NCBI GenBank assembly: GCA_903873415.1
Contig: CAIQOK010000120.1
Span: 1 to 61,040 of the forward strand
Source: an uncultured Verrucomicrobiota bacterium
Lineage (GTDB): Bacteria; Verrucomicrobiota; Verrucomicrobiia; Limisphaerales; CAIQOK01
Direction of reading: 5' to 3'
DNA length: 61,040 nt
Shown: piece by piece, positions 35,411-44,163 of the stretch
How positions within the stretch are numbered: position 1 is the stretch's first letter
Layout: each line of letters starts with the position of its first letter
The notes under the pieces: generated by a model
What the model saw: only the letters and a program-made list of their open reading frames with translations
What the model was told of the DNA's origin: nothing
Database searches by the model: none
Program-made: the position numbers and the translations under genes

Positions 35411-37483
35411 TTATTTTCCAGTCAGACTCCGGGCGGCTTCAACCAGTTTGTCTGCCGTCAGACCGTGCTTCTCGTAGAGTTCCTCGGCCAGATAGGCCGA
35501 CTGTCCGAATTCCCCGTGAATGCCCAGCGACTTCAGGGTGTGGGCGATGCCCGCGTCGGACAAGGCGTGGGAAACCTGCGCGCCCATCCCCCCGATCACT
35601 TGGTGGTCCTCGATGGTCACCACCCGGCCGCCGCAGGCCCTTACCTCAGCACCGATGGTATCCAGATCGACCCGGTTGATGAAGGGGTTGTTGATCACTG
35701 TCGCGCTGATCCCGAGGTTGGCCAGCTTTATGCCGGCTTCGATGGCCTTGTTTACCAGCACGCCACAGCCGATCAGAACAACATCCACACCGCTGCGCAG
35801 CACTTGGGCCTTGCCCCACGCATAAGTCGCGCCCTCGATCCACGTGAGAGGATAGTTTTCACGGCCGACAAAAAAAAGGTAGCTCTCGCCGTCTCCGCCG
35901 CTGCTTCTATCCGCCGCATACCGTTGAATGGCTTGATGCATGAGCGACTCGGCTTCATCCGAACAACTGGGCGCGATCACTACCGTGTGTGGGATGGCGC
36001 TTGTGGCAGCAAAATAAGTGGTCGCCTGATGCGAAGCCCCATCGGCGGCATCCTGAAACCCCACATGCGAGAACATTGCGATGACCGGGGCCTGGGACAG
36101 TGCGGCCATGGTCAGGGGCAAATTGCCCTTGGTCACACCGAATTGCCCGAAGGTGTCCACAATGGGTATCAGGCCGTTTTTGGCAAAGCCCGCCCCCACG
36201 CTGATCATGTTGGCCTCGGCGATGCCCACTTCCACCCAGCGGTCCGGAAAACTTTTTTGGAATAGGCTGATGCCCGTCGAGCCCTGGACGTCGGAGGAGA
36301 TGGAGTAAACCGGATAGCCTTCCTGGGCGGCCTTGATTGCGGCTTTGGCCAGGCCGGTTTGGACCTTGTCTTTTTTCACGGCTGGCAAGCTCGAAGCAGG
36401 CGCCAATGCTTTGGCTTTTTTGGCCGATTCCTTTTGCTCCCACTCGGCCCGCAAAGCATTCGCCCACCCGGCCAATTCCAGCGGGGTCTGGCCGCCAAAG
36501 ATTTCGTCCACAAACTCAACGATCTTTTCCCCGTTGGCCAGAGGGAAACCGTGTCCGCCCGAGGCGCTTTCCATGGTGGCTTTCACCCCAAAACCCTTGA
36601 TGGTTTTCAGCCGGAGACAAACGGGCTTGGCGGGGTTGGACTTGGCCAAGGCGACCGCGTTTTCCAACGCAAGATAAACTTCCTGAAGATTGTTTCCGTT
36701 GGCCACATCAATCACCTCCCACCCCAGCGCTCCGATTCCAAGCAAGGAGGGCCCCATGCTGAACGCGTCCTTGCTGATCCTGCCCGAGAGCTTTGTGTCG
36801 TTGTCCGAGATCAGAACCACGAACGGGTTCATGCGCCCTTTTGCGGCCAAGCCCGGCACCGCCGAGAACGACTCTTTGGCCTCGCCTTCCATCGACGCCC
36901 CATCCGATATGGCGACGAGCGTCACCCGGTCGTTGCCGATCAGCTTGTCGGCCATCGCCAACCCCTGCGCCTGGGGCAGGGCCGACCCGAGCGGTCCGTT
37001 GCTCAGCAGAATGCCCTCGGGGTTGATATGGGACTCTCCGTGGCCGGTCAGTTTGCTGAGGATGCTGCGGAACCCCTTGAGATCCTCAAAGGTCAGCCCA
37101 TCGAAACCGTAAAGGGCGCGCAAGGCGTAAATGCCGTTCTCGGCGTGGCCGGCGTCGTTGACAAAATTAAACGCCTCATGCCACTGCCGGCCGGTGGTCC
37201 GGAACATCAGTCCGTGCATCGCGGCGATGATTTCCGCAAACCCCGCCGGGCCGCCCCAGTGGCAGGCAGCTCCGCCATTGACGGCGTGCACGTTCATCAA
37301 GGCCACCAGCGCGCGGCTGGCTTGCGGATCGGCCAGCAAAACCCCCTCTCCGGCGGCATTGCGGATGGTCACGCTGTATTTGGGCGCCTGCTTCGGCGTG
37401 GGTGCCAGCCTGCATTTGAGCGGAAGTGGACTCAGGGGCGGTGCGTCCACAGGCTTGACGGCGATGGTGCTTTCTACGGCCAT
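35411..37483 (-). CDS. tkt: Transketolase
   Basis: The 690-residue thiamin-diphosphate enzyme of the pentose phosphate pathway has the PP domain (HINPEGILLSNGPLGSALPQ, then the TPP/Mg motif ISDGASMEGE with DN in LISDNDTK) and the Pyr domain (GIAEANMISVGAGFAKNGLI with the catalytic glutamate, TTYFAATSAIPHTVVIAP). A C-terminal transketolase domain follows. It has a 30-residue proline-rich N-terminal extension. It lies between the two fumarase genes in one orientation (gaps 131 and 40 bases), so transcription may be shared. Overall it resembles the divergent bacterial branch more than E. coli TktA. Confidence 0.92.
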   Translation of the reverse strand: MAVESTIAVKPVDAPPLSPLPLKCRLAPTPKQAPKYSVTIRNAAGEGVLLADPQASRALVALMNVHAVNGGAACHWGGPAGFAEIIAAMHGLMFRTTGRQWHEAFNFVNDAGHAENGIYALRALYGFDGLTFEDLKGFRSILSKLTGHGESHINPEGILLSNGPLGSALPQAQGLAMADKLIGNDRVTLVAISDGASMEGEAKESFSAVPGLAAKGRMNPFVVLISDNDTKLSGRISKDAFSMGPSLLGIGALGWEVIDVANGNNLQEVYLALENAVALAKSNPAKPVCLRLKTIKGFGVKATMESASGGHGFPLANGEKIVEFVDEIFGGQTPLELAGWANALRAEWEQKESAKKAKALAPASSLPAVKKDKVQTGLAKAAIKAAQEGYPVYSISSDVQGSTGISLFQKSFPDRWVEVGIAEANMISVGAGFAKNGLIPIVDTFGQFGVTKGNLPLTMAALSQAPVIAMFSHVGFQDAADGASHQATTYFAATSAIPHTVVIAPSCSDEAESLMHQAIQRYAADRSSGGDGESYLFFVGRENYPLTWIEGATYAWGKAQVLRSGVDVVLIGCGVLVNKAIEAGIKLANLGISATVINNPFINRVDLDTIGAEVRACGGRVVTIEDHQVIGGMGAQVSHALSDAGIAHTLKSLGIHGEFGQSAYLAEELYEKHGLTADKLVEAARSLTGK

Positions 37484-37614
37484 AAATTTTCAGTTCTTAA
37501 AGGTTAACAGTCTCTTAGGAAAGCAGATTCCCGAGCGGGTTGGCAAAACAAAATCCCAACTCAAAAGAGCGGTGCGAAATTCCGGTCCCCTTCGGATGAA
37601 ACATCAGCCCCGTT

Positions 37615-38493
37615 TCAATAGAGCCATTGGCTGATTTTTCCATCAGCCTCCAGGCTCACGCCCTGTCGCCGGTAAGCCCAGCACATATAGCTGACACTCA
37701 CAAAATAGGAAGCCGGCACGCGGTTGAGCACGCAGATCTTGGCACCCAGCAGCGTTGTCTTGCCGCCAAAACCCATCGGCCCGATGCCCAGCTTGTTGGC
37801 CGTCGCAACAATGTCCTTCTCCAGCCTGTCCAGTTCGGGATTGGGGTTGTTATCGTCAATTTTCCTCAGGAATTGTTGCTTGGAAGCTTCGTAGCCCGTC
37901 GCCCGGTCGCCTCCCACGCACACTCCCAAAATTCCCGGCCCGCAGCCTTTTCCCTGCGCCTGCAACACCGCGTCGAGGATCACCTTGCGGCAACCTTCCA
38001 GATCGCGACCCGCGGCCAGTTTCTCGTTCGGCAGCGAATATTGCGCCCCCACATTCTCGCAGCCCCCGCCCTTGAGAATAAGTTTCACGCCCACTTCGGC
38101 GGAACGGTGCTGATGGAAATGCAGCGCGGGCGCGCCGGGGCCCAGGTTTGTCCCGTCATTTTTACCGGTGATCGAGTCGACGGAATTCTGTCTGAGAAAA
38201 CCTTTTTTTGTGGCGGTCTTCACCGCTTTCCGGGCGGTTTCCTCAAAGACGATTTGATCGTAACCGGGCGGGCATTCCACGTAGAAAATCACGCTCCCGG
38301 TGTCTTGGCAGATGGGTTGGGACTTGTTTTTTGCCAGTGCGATGTTTTGATCGATGATCTGCATCGCGCTTGCGGCGATAGATCCCTTCTTTTCCTGCTC
38401 CAGCGAGTTGAGGATGGCGCGGTGGACGTCCTCGGGTATTTCCACCGAGGTCCGTCGGATTAGTTCAAGCAATGAATCCTGAAGCATGTTCAT
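37615..38493 (-). CDS. fumA: Fumarate hydratase class I, alpha subunit
   Basis: The 292-residue protein matches the N-terminal, [4Fe-4S]-binding domain of class I fumarases. Cluster cysteines are visible in ICQDTG, GGGCENVG and GKGCGPGILGVCVGG, and the conserved HFHQH and GFGGKTTLLG segments are present. The frame is open to 38556; ATG 38493 (MNMLQDSLLELIRR) is the family-like start. It is the first gene of fumA-tkt-fumB. The oxygen-labile cluster enzyme may be the only fumarase; no class II gene is seen in the window. Confidence 0.92.
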   Translation of the reverse strand: MNMLQDSLLELIRRTSVEIPEDVHRAILNSLEQEKKGSIAASAMQIIDQNIALAKNKSQPICQDTGSVIFYVECPPGYDQIVFEETARKAVKTATKKGFLRQNSVDSITGKNDGTNLGPGAPALHFHQHRSAEVGVKLILKGGGCENVGAQYSLPNEKLAAGRDLEGCRKVILDAVLQAQGKGCGPGILGVCVGGDRATGYEASKQQFLRKIDDNNPNPELDRLEKDIVATANKLGIGPMGFGGKTTLLGAKICVLNRVPASYFVSVSYMCWAYRRQGVSLEADGKISQWLY

Positions 38494-38698
38494 CGCGCCA
38501 AGCCTACAAATGCGGCTGGGCCAAGTCAATCGGACGCAAGTCCGCAACCGTAGCAAACACCGCCTCCAAGAAATGAAAGGCTAAAACGTCGCAATCTTCA
38601 AACTGGATCGGGCAGCGGGTTGAAGGCCCGCAGGCAGGGCTTGTTTGCAGACTCGTCTCATCAACCTGCAAACCGCACTTGGGATCCATCGAGGATGT

Positions 38699-38894
38699 CC
38701 GACCACCCGAGAGCATTTTTGAGATATAATTGAACTAAACATGAAGCGCTGCATGATGCGGAAGAATCGGAGGCCCTTATCTGTCTCCATGGTCTTCATG
38801 AACTCCATGGTTGATTTGTCTTGGGACGGGAGGTTTACCCTGAAGCGCATGGACGGAATCAAGGGGGTGATTAATGGTTTTTCAGTGGCGCAAC
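38699..38894 (+). repeat. Dispersed repeat, copy A
   Basis: This noncoding stretch of about 196 bases is homologous, in direct orientation, to 58550-58744. Shared blocks include CCGACCACC at the left edge, TTTGAGATATAA, CATGAAG-GCTG, GGTCTTCAT-AAC and TGGCGCAAC at the right edge. Identity is roughly 70 percent by eye with few gaps. It is followed directly by an IS1595 remnant. Confidence 0.8.
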
Positions 38895-38984
38895 CGAGCG
38901 TCTATGGGATGGATGTGAAGTAAACAGGGAGGGCGCGCAATTCCGTGCGCGTTGTCGCAGCGCGGCAGAAAGCGCAGGTGGGGA

Positions 38985-39215
38985 GGAAATCTGTTGCCGC
39001 GGGTTAATCGCGTGGCCTCGCCATTGAAGCTTTGGCTGCTGGGAACACATCATGGGGCGGTGAGTTCGGGTCGTCTGGATTATTATCTGGACGAATTCGC
39101 ATCCCGTTTCAACCGCCGCACAGCTGGTTCGCGTGGACTGTTGTTTCATCGGCTCGTGGGTCAAGCCGTGCATTTTTCGCCGATACTGTCCCGCGAGTTA
39201 AAGGAAACATCGAAA
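38985..39215 (+). pseudogene. IS1595-family transposase, C-terminal remnant
   Basis: In one frame the DNA codes LLPRVNRVASPLKLWLLGTH, then HGAVSSGRLDYYLDEFASRF and NRRTAGSRGLLFHRLVGQAV. This is the well-conserved end of the ISXO2-like/IS1595 DDE domain (HRVASLLKRWLLGTHQG, LDYYLDEFTFRFNRR). All upstream transposase sequence is missing, so it is dead. The stretch 39216-39463 beyond it holds nothing recognisable. Confidence 0.8.
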
Positions 39216-39463
39216 TTTCCATTCAGCAAAGTGAGCTGACACGCGTCAAGTGCATATGCCTAATCCTCAAAAATCGTGCCGGCGGCCAAGGCTTAAGCCT
39301 GTTGCGATTTTAAGGGCCTTCTTGCGCCGTTATAGAAACCGGATCGAATTCCTGACGTCTCCGATCGTAAAGGGCAGGGGCACGAGTCGTAATTATCGCC
39401 TGAGAGACTGCGGGAAAATGACCTTTGCGTTGGATCACGCGGTTGCGGGATGGGGCGGCAAAT

Positions 39464-41239
39464 TCACTGTGATGTGATGGTCCAGCCGTTTTTCTGGCCC
39501 GACGGGGCGGTCGGGAGAAAATACGTTTTCAGAAAGCGGTTCAAATCTGTATCCAACAGTTTGAGCGCCTCGGCGATGGGTTGTTCCGTGCCCATGTTTT
39601 TTTGATCCGCCACGAGCAGGGCGCGAAGTTCGTCCAGGTTGCGGGCCCTGCCGCCGGCAGCGTCTTTTGGTGCGCTGCGGAGCAGGTCCGCCAGATTCGT
39701 TTCCCGCAGGTGGCAGGCGTAAGCCCGGACACGGATTTCAAAGGCCCCCAACTCACTGACACTCTGGTCGAAGGCAGAGCGATAAAGCGCGGGGATTTTG
39801 GTTTGCACGGTGAGCGCCGCCAGTCTGGCTGCCTGGATCTTCGCGGCGCACTGCTCGAAACGCAGTTGGATGTCCTCCCGCATCCAGAAATTGGGAGGCT
39901 CAGTCTGGTCGCTTCGCATGAAGAAAGTGCGGCGGGTGGATTGCCATCCGGGGGTCTGCCAACTGGCCCCCTTGAGAACCGCGGCTGTCAGCAGATGGGA
40001 AGGATCGCTTCGTCCCACCTCGCGTGCCAGCCACGAAACATCCCACGGATACATTTCGATGGCTTCTGAGGCGAGCCTCCAGTATTCGGCCACCGTCTTG
40101 GCTGCCGCTCCGTAGGGCTTGGCCAAGGTGGCCAGAGCCGCATCATCGCTGATGTCCGGGTTCCTGAAGAAAAGGCCGGTCATTCTCAGGTTGGGATCTT
40201 CCTGGTCGGGGACGTTTCCGTAATATTCCTTGATGCCCTTGAGTTTTCCGGCGCTGTTGACGGCGCGCAGTGCTCGCAGCGTTGCCAGAGGCGTGGCAAT
40301 GTGGGTGAAGGGTTCCATTTCTTCGGTCAATCCCCCGGTCCATAATTCTCCCAAGACCGGGATGTTCCTGTCTCGGGCTTTGGTGAGGACGTTTTTGAAC
40401 CAGCGGTCCGCTGGCAAGGCAACCTGCACCTCGGCAATGTTCGAGTGGATGGACAGCGCCACGCACGAAGCGTCCAGCAGATCCATGCACTGGTAAACCT
40501 GTCCGGCTGAGAGCTCCCAGGGTTCCCAGAACAGGACGCCTTTGGGATGGAGTTGCCGCCAGGTGCGACCCAGTGTGTTGACGAACTTGGAAACGCGTTC
40601 CGGCAGGGGAACCCCGTGGCAACGAGGGCAGGATCCGGCCTCGCTGCACAGCCAGGCATGCTGGTCGTAGGTGTAGCACAGAAGATCATCCACCCCGGGG
40701 AACTTCGCTGCAAATGATTGGATCAGAGCCGTGTAGCGCGCCAACGTCGCCTCATCTGAAACGCATTGGTCCAGCGGCACCTCTGGTTCCATCGGGGGGT
40801 AAAGCACATTGGGCGCGCCAAAATGAAATAGTGTTCCGAAGCCCAAGCGCCGGCTTAGGGCGATTCGCTCCTTCAATTTCCCGCTACGGGCGGCGATCTT
40901 TTCCGGCGTGCGCAGCTCTTTCCGGTCCCGGTCGCCGGGGGTTGGGGTGAAGCCTGGCGGCAGGGCGACGACATCCTCCAGATTGAGAGGTTCATCGTTG
41001 GGCCGGTACCCCCAAGCAATGTTGAGTTGCAGGACATTGAACCCGAGTTTCTTCATCCGTTGCAGGTTGGCCTCGCTCCAATCCACCTCGGGATGACAGG
41101 GGGCGCCCAGGAATCCTATTTTGTAGTCCACGCGCTGGGCGGGGGCGGGGTGGGCATTGAGGCTGCGGTCGGTGCAGAGCAGGGCGGTCCAGAGCAGCAG
41201 GGCGAGGGCGGTTCGGTTTTTGTTGTTTGGCATAGGCAC
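39464..41239 (-). CDS. Secreted TIM-barrel-like protein, glycoside hydrolase-like
   Basis: The 591-residue protein has a signal peptide (to about residue 29). The next 350 residues read like a beta/alpha barrel of glycoside hydrolase type: MKKLGFNVLQLNIAWGYRP, LGFGTLFHFGAPNVLYPP, DDLLCYTYDQHAWLCSEAGS with a CxxC pair, GVLFWEPWELSAGQ and IPVLGELWTGGLTEE. Acidic residues at strand ends (EPWE, GELW) are candidate catalytic groups. The C-terminal 150 residues are helical. I cannot place it in a numbered family. Gene neighbours are decayed IS DNA and rpsT, so context gives no clue. Confidence 0.6.
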   Translation of the reverse strand: MPMPNNKNRTALALLLWTALLCTDRSLNAHPAPAQRVDYKIGFLGAPCHPEVDWSEANLQRMKKLGFNVLQLNIAWGYRPNDEPLNLEDVVALPPGFTPTPGDRDRKELRTPEKIAARSGKLKERIALSRRLGFGTLFHFGAPNVLYPPMEPEVPLDQCVSDEATLARYTALIQSFAAKFPGVDDLLCYTYDQHAWLCSEAGSCPRCHGVPLPERVSKFVNTLGRTWRQLHPKGVLFWEPWELSAGQVYQCMDLLDASCVALSIHSNIAEVQVALPADRWFKNVLTKARDRNIPVLGELWTGGLTEEMEPFTHIATPLATLRALRAVNSAGKLKGIKEYYGNVPDQEDPNLRMTGLFFRNPDISDDAALATLAKPYGAAAKTVAEYWRLASEAIEMYPWDVSWLAREVGRSDPSHLLTAAVLKGASWQTPGWQSTRRTFFMRSDQTEPPNFWMREDIQLRFEQCAAKIQAARLAALTVQTKIPALYRSAFDQSVSELGAFEIRVRAYACHLRETNLADLLRSAPKDAAGGRARNLDELRALLVADQKNMGTEQPIAEALKLLDTDLNRFLKTYFLPTAPSGQKNGWTITSQ

Positions 41240-41771
41240 TGTTCCTGCAAGCAGGTTATCCGGAGTGCGGTGGCGGCGACATGATACTTTTTGTTTTTTT
41301 GGCGGGCAGAGCGGAGGCCTGCGAGTTGCGACGGCCGCAGCCTTGCTGAGGGGCAGGATTGCCGTGGTTTGGCAGCTTGGACGGAGAATCCAGCGGATGT
41401 TTGGCCTGACTGTTAGCCCCGCCGAATGAGGGGGCGCGCAGTGCGCCTTGGCAGCCTTTTACCGGCAACGGAAGGCCGATCTAGGGGTTTCGTGCAAGGA
41501 GCGGTGGCTGGTTGCAAGCGGGGGGAAGACTGCAGAGTTTCGGTTTGAAGGCACCAAGTCTGCTGGTTTGGGCGTGTTTTTGCGGGGGTGAGTGGCGGTT
41601 TTGAGGGCAAACCACTGTGGCCGAAGCAATGCGTTGGGCGCCGAAGTGTCTTTGGGGAAGAAAAGCGCCCAGTGGGCGGTGACTGTCCGATGCGTTTGGG
41701 CAGATAGAATCCGCCCTGGCGGTTGGAGGACCGCAGATTAGGGCTGGTCGGTTTTTCGGTGTTGAAAAACA
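41240..41771. other. Intergenic region between the secreted protein gene and rpsT
   Basis: No supported gene is seen in these 530 bases. A minus-strand frame from the rpsT end into this region has no recognisable features. The promoter of the secreted protein gene should lie at the left end. Confidence 0.35.
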
Positions 41772-41798
41772 AAAGACAACCGGTGTGCCGGCTGTCTT
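41762..41798 (-). terminator. Intrinsic terminator of rpsT
   Basis: AAGACA-A-CCGG (41773-41783) pairs with CCGG-C-TGTCTT (41788-41798), one mismatch, 4-base loop. On the minus strand TTTTGTTTTTC follows. It lies 24 bases after the rpsT stop. Confidence 0.85.
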
Positions 41799-41821
41799 GA
41801 GGAAAAGGGTCGGAGTGCTGC

Positions 41822-42085
41822 TTATTTAGCGCGGTTGAGCTGCAAGGTGAGACGGGATTTTTTTCGGCTGGCGGTCGCTTTATGAACAATTCCGGTTTTG
41901 GCGGCTTTGTCGAATGCGGAGGCGACGTCTTTGAGCGCAGAAGCTGCCTCGTCTTTTTTACCGGCAGTGACGAGGGTCTGATACTTTTTCTCCAGGGAGT
42001 GGAGGCGCGATTTGACGCTGGTGTTGCGGGCTTGCTTGCGGGCGCTGCTGCGGACCCGGCGTTCGGCGGACTTGGTGTTCGGCAT
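41822..42085 (-). CDS. rpsT: 30S ribosomal protein S20
   Basis: The 87-residue basic helical protein matches bS20: MPNTKSAERRVRSSARKQAR at the N-terminus and IVHKATASRKKSRLTLQLNR at the C-terminus. It binds 16S rRNA early in 30S assembly. Length and alanine/lysine content are typical. It is a single-gene unit with a strong promoter (42118-42145) and an intrinsic terminator. Confidence 0.97.
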   Translation of the reverse strand: MPNTKSAERRVRSSARKQARNTSVKSRLHSLEKKYQTLVTAGKKDEAASALKDVASAFDKAAKTGIVHKATASRKKSRLTLQLNRAK

Positions 42086-42117
42086 AAATTATTCAGTTCT
42101 GCAATTTCGAGCAGTCC

Positions 42118-42145
42118 AGCCTAGCCAAAATGGGCGGGTTGTCAA
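42118..42145 (-). promoter_or_regulatory. rpsT promoter
   Basis: A perfect TTGACA -35 (42145 to 42140) and TAGGCT -10 (42123 to 42118) are separated by 16 bases, placing the transcript start about 25 bases upstream of the rpsT ATG at 42085. Confidence 0.7.
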
Positions 42146-42304
42146 CGCCGAACCGGAGTTTGGAAAAGGCTTTTTTTCATATGGTCGGATCCTGGGACAA
42201 CGGTGGTATTGGGTGGGCTGCTTGTTGACTCACGGCTATATATATGTTGCCGGAGGCTGGAGTCATTAGAGCTTCGGTTTGGCGCATACCCGGCACCATC
42301 GGTC

Positions 42305-42333
42305 TTGATCCGTCACAACTCCCCGTGCATAAT
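42305..42333 (+). promoter_or_regulatory. Candidate xylA promoter
   Basis: TTGATC (42305-42310) and CATAAT (42328-42333) are separated by 17 bases, about 100 bases upstream of xylA. Nothing else is recognisable in 42146-42435. Confidence 0.4.
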
Positions 42334-42435
42334 CGAAGGAGAAATAGTAAAGTCCAGAGTCACGCCGGCGTTTTGCCGGGACGATTCGATGCCAGTTGCA
42401 TACAAAAATAATAAACAAGACCTAAAGTTGACCCA

Positions 42436-43749
42436 ATGAAATCAGCATTTCCAGACATCACACGGATCGCCTATGAAGGGGCGCAATCCAAGAACCCGCT
42501 TTCCTTCAAGCATTACAATGCCGCGGAAGTTGTGGAGGGCAAGACAATGCACGAGCATCTGCGTTTTGCCGTGGTTTACTGGCACACCTTCCGTGGCACT
42601 GGCAGCGACCCCTTTGGAGCGGGCACGATGCAGCGGCCTTGGGATGACGGCAGTAACTCGGTGGTTAACGCCCAGAACCGGGCGCGGGTGGCCTTCGAGT
42701 TTATCCAAAAACTGGGGGCGCCGTATTACTGCTGGCATGACAGGGATGTTGCCCCCGAAGGGGCGACGCTGGCCGAGTCGAACAAGAATTTCGATGCGGT
42801 GGCCAAAGTGCTCAAGGAAGAGCAGAAGCGCACGGGGGTGAAATTGCTGTGGGGCACGGCGAACCTTTTTTCCAATCCCCGCTATGTTCACGGCGCGAGC
42901 ACCAGTTGCAATGCCGACGTGTTTGCTTATGCCGCAGCCCAAGTCAAGAAGGCCATGGAAGTGACGCATGAGCTGGGGGGCGAGGGCTATACTTTCTGGG
43001 GCGGGCGCGAGGGCTACCAGACCCTGCTCAACACGGACATGAAGCGCGAGCAGGAGCATCTGGCCCGGTTCCTTCATCTGGCCGTGGACTACAAGAAAAA
43101 GATCGGGTTCAAGGGCCAGTTTTATATCGAGCCCAAGCCCAAAGAACCCACCAAACACCAGTATGATTCCGATGCGGCGGCGTGCCTGAATTTCCTGCGC
43201 GAGTTTGACCTGCTGCCGCATTTCAAGCTGAATATCGAAACCAACCACGCCACTCTGGCCGGGCATACGGTGCAGCATGAGCTGGAAACCGCCGGCGCGG
43301 CCGGCGCCCTCGGTTCGATCGATGCCAATACCGGGGATGAGCTGCTGGGCTGGGATACGGATCAGTTCCCGACGAATATTTATCTCACCGCCTACACGAT
43401 GTTGTCGGTGCTGAAATACGGCGGGTTTACCACCGGAGGTGTGAACTTTGATGCCAAGGTGCGGCGCGAGAGCTTTGAGCCCGTCGACTTGTTTCATGCC
43501 CACATCGGCGGTATGGACGCATTTGCGCGCGGGCTCAAACTGGCGGCGGCCATCCGCAAGGACGGGCGTCTGGCCGCTTTTGTGGCGGACCGGTATGCGT
43601 CTTGGGACAAGGGGATCGGCGCCAAGATCGAATCCGGCAAAGCCACGATGAAGGAACTGGAGACCTACATTCTCAAGAAGGGTGAGGCTGCGGCCAACAC
43701 CAGCGGGCGTCAGGAATTCCTGGAAAACCTCATCAACGAGTTCATCTGA
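42436..43749 (+). CDS. xylA: Xylose isomerase
   Basis: The 437-residue metal-dependent enzyme converts D-xylose to D-xylulose (and glucose to fructose). Signatures are [25 protein letters not shown] with the catalytic His/Asp pair, [34 protein letters not shown] with metal ligands, [16 protein letters not shown], and [17 protein letters not shown]. Length is that of the group II (E. coli-like) enzymes. It begins a sugar-related cluster with galM and an ABC ATPase, though a terminator separates it from galM. No xylulokinase is in the window. Confidence 0.98.
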   Translation: MKSAFPDITRIAYEGAQSKNPLSFKHYNAAEVVEGKTMHEHLRFAVVYWHTFRGTGSDPFGAGTMQRPWDDGSNSVVNAQNRARVAFEFIQKLGAPYYCWHDRDVAPEGATLAESNKNFDAVAKVLKEEQKRTGVKLLWGTANLFSNPRYVHGASTSCNADVFAYAAAQVKKAMEVTHELGGEGYTFWGGREGYQTLLNTDMKREQEHLARFLHLAVDYKKKIGFKGQFYIEPKPKEPTKHQYDSDAAACLNFLREFDLLPHFKLNIETNHATLAGHTVQHELETAGAAGALGSIDANTGDELLGWDTDQFPTNIYLTAYTMLSVLKYGGFTTGGVNFDAKVRRESFEPVDLFHAHIGGMDAFARGLKLAAAIRKDGRLAAFVADRYASWDKGIGAKIESGKATMKELETYILKKGEAAANTSGRQEFLENLINEFI

Positions 43750-43763
43750 GCAACGCGTGCCCC

Positions 43764-43799
43764 AAGCCGGAGCGGGCGGACCTCTGTCCGCTCCGGCTT
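43764..43799 (+). terminator. Terminator-like hairpin after xylA
   Basis: A 12-bp stem (43764-43775 with 43788-43799) encloses a 12-base loop, beginning 15 bases after the xylA stop. The U-tract is short (TTT). Confidence 0.65.
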
Positions 43800-44163
43800 T
43801 GCGGGCAGCACCGGCGGGCCTGTGGAACCTCTTGGTTTCATTTTCTTCATTGAGCAGGGCATCCGATTCCCTAGCGCCAGATCCTCAAACGTCATGACTG
43901 CGTCCTTTTCCGGCCGCATGGGTTTGGGTTGGTTTCCTGATTGGGGTCGGCCTTTGATTGCGCTCATAATTTTCTTCCAACCCCCGCCTGCTTCCCGATA
44001 TGGTGGGCCAATGAACTCCATCGCTCTCTGCGCCGGGCCTGCAGTTTGCCTGGAAGCGGTGAGCCGCTTTTCCGGGGGCTTTTCCGTGGCTGTATGGGCC
44101 GGGTTGAAGCGTTCAAGCCGGAGAGATGGAGTCTGATTTAAAAAACAAAAAACCAAACTCACA
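43800..44163. other. Intergenic region upstream of galM
   Basis: Open frames exist on both strands but show no domain, conserved start or ribosome site. No promoter with good spacing stands out. Confidence 0.3.
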
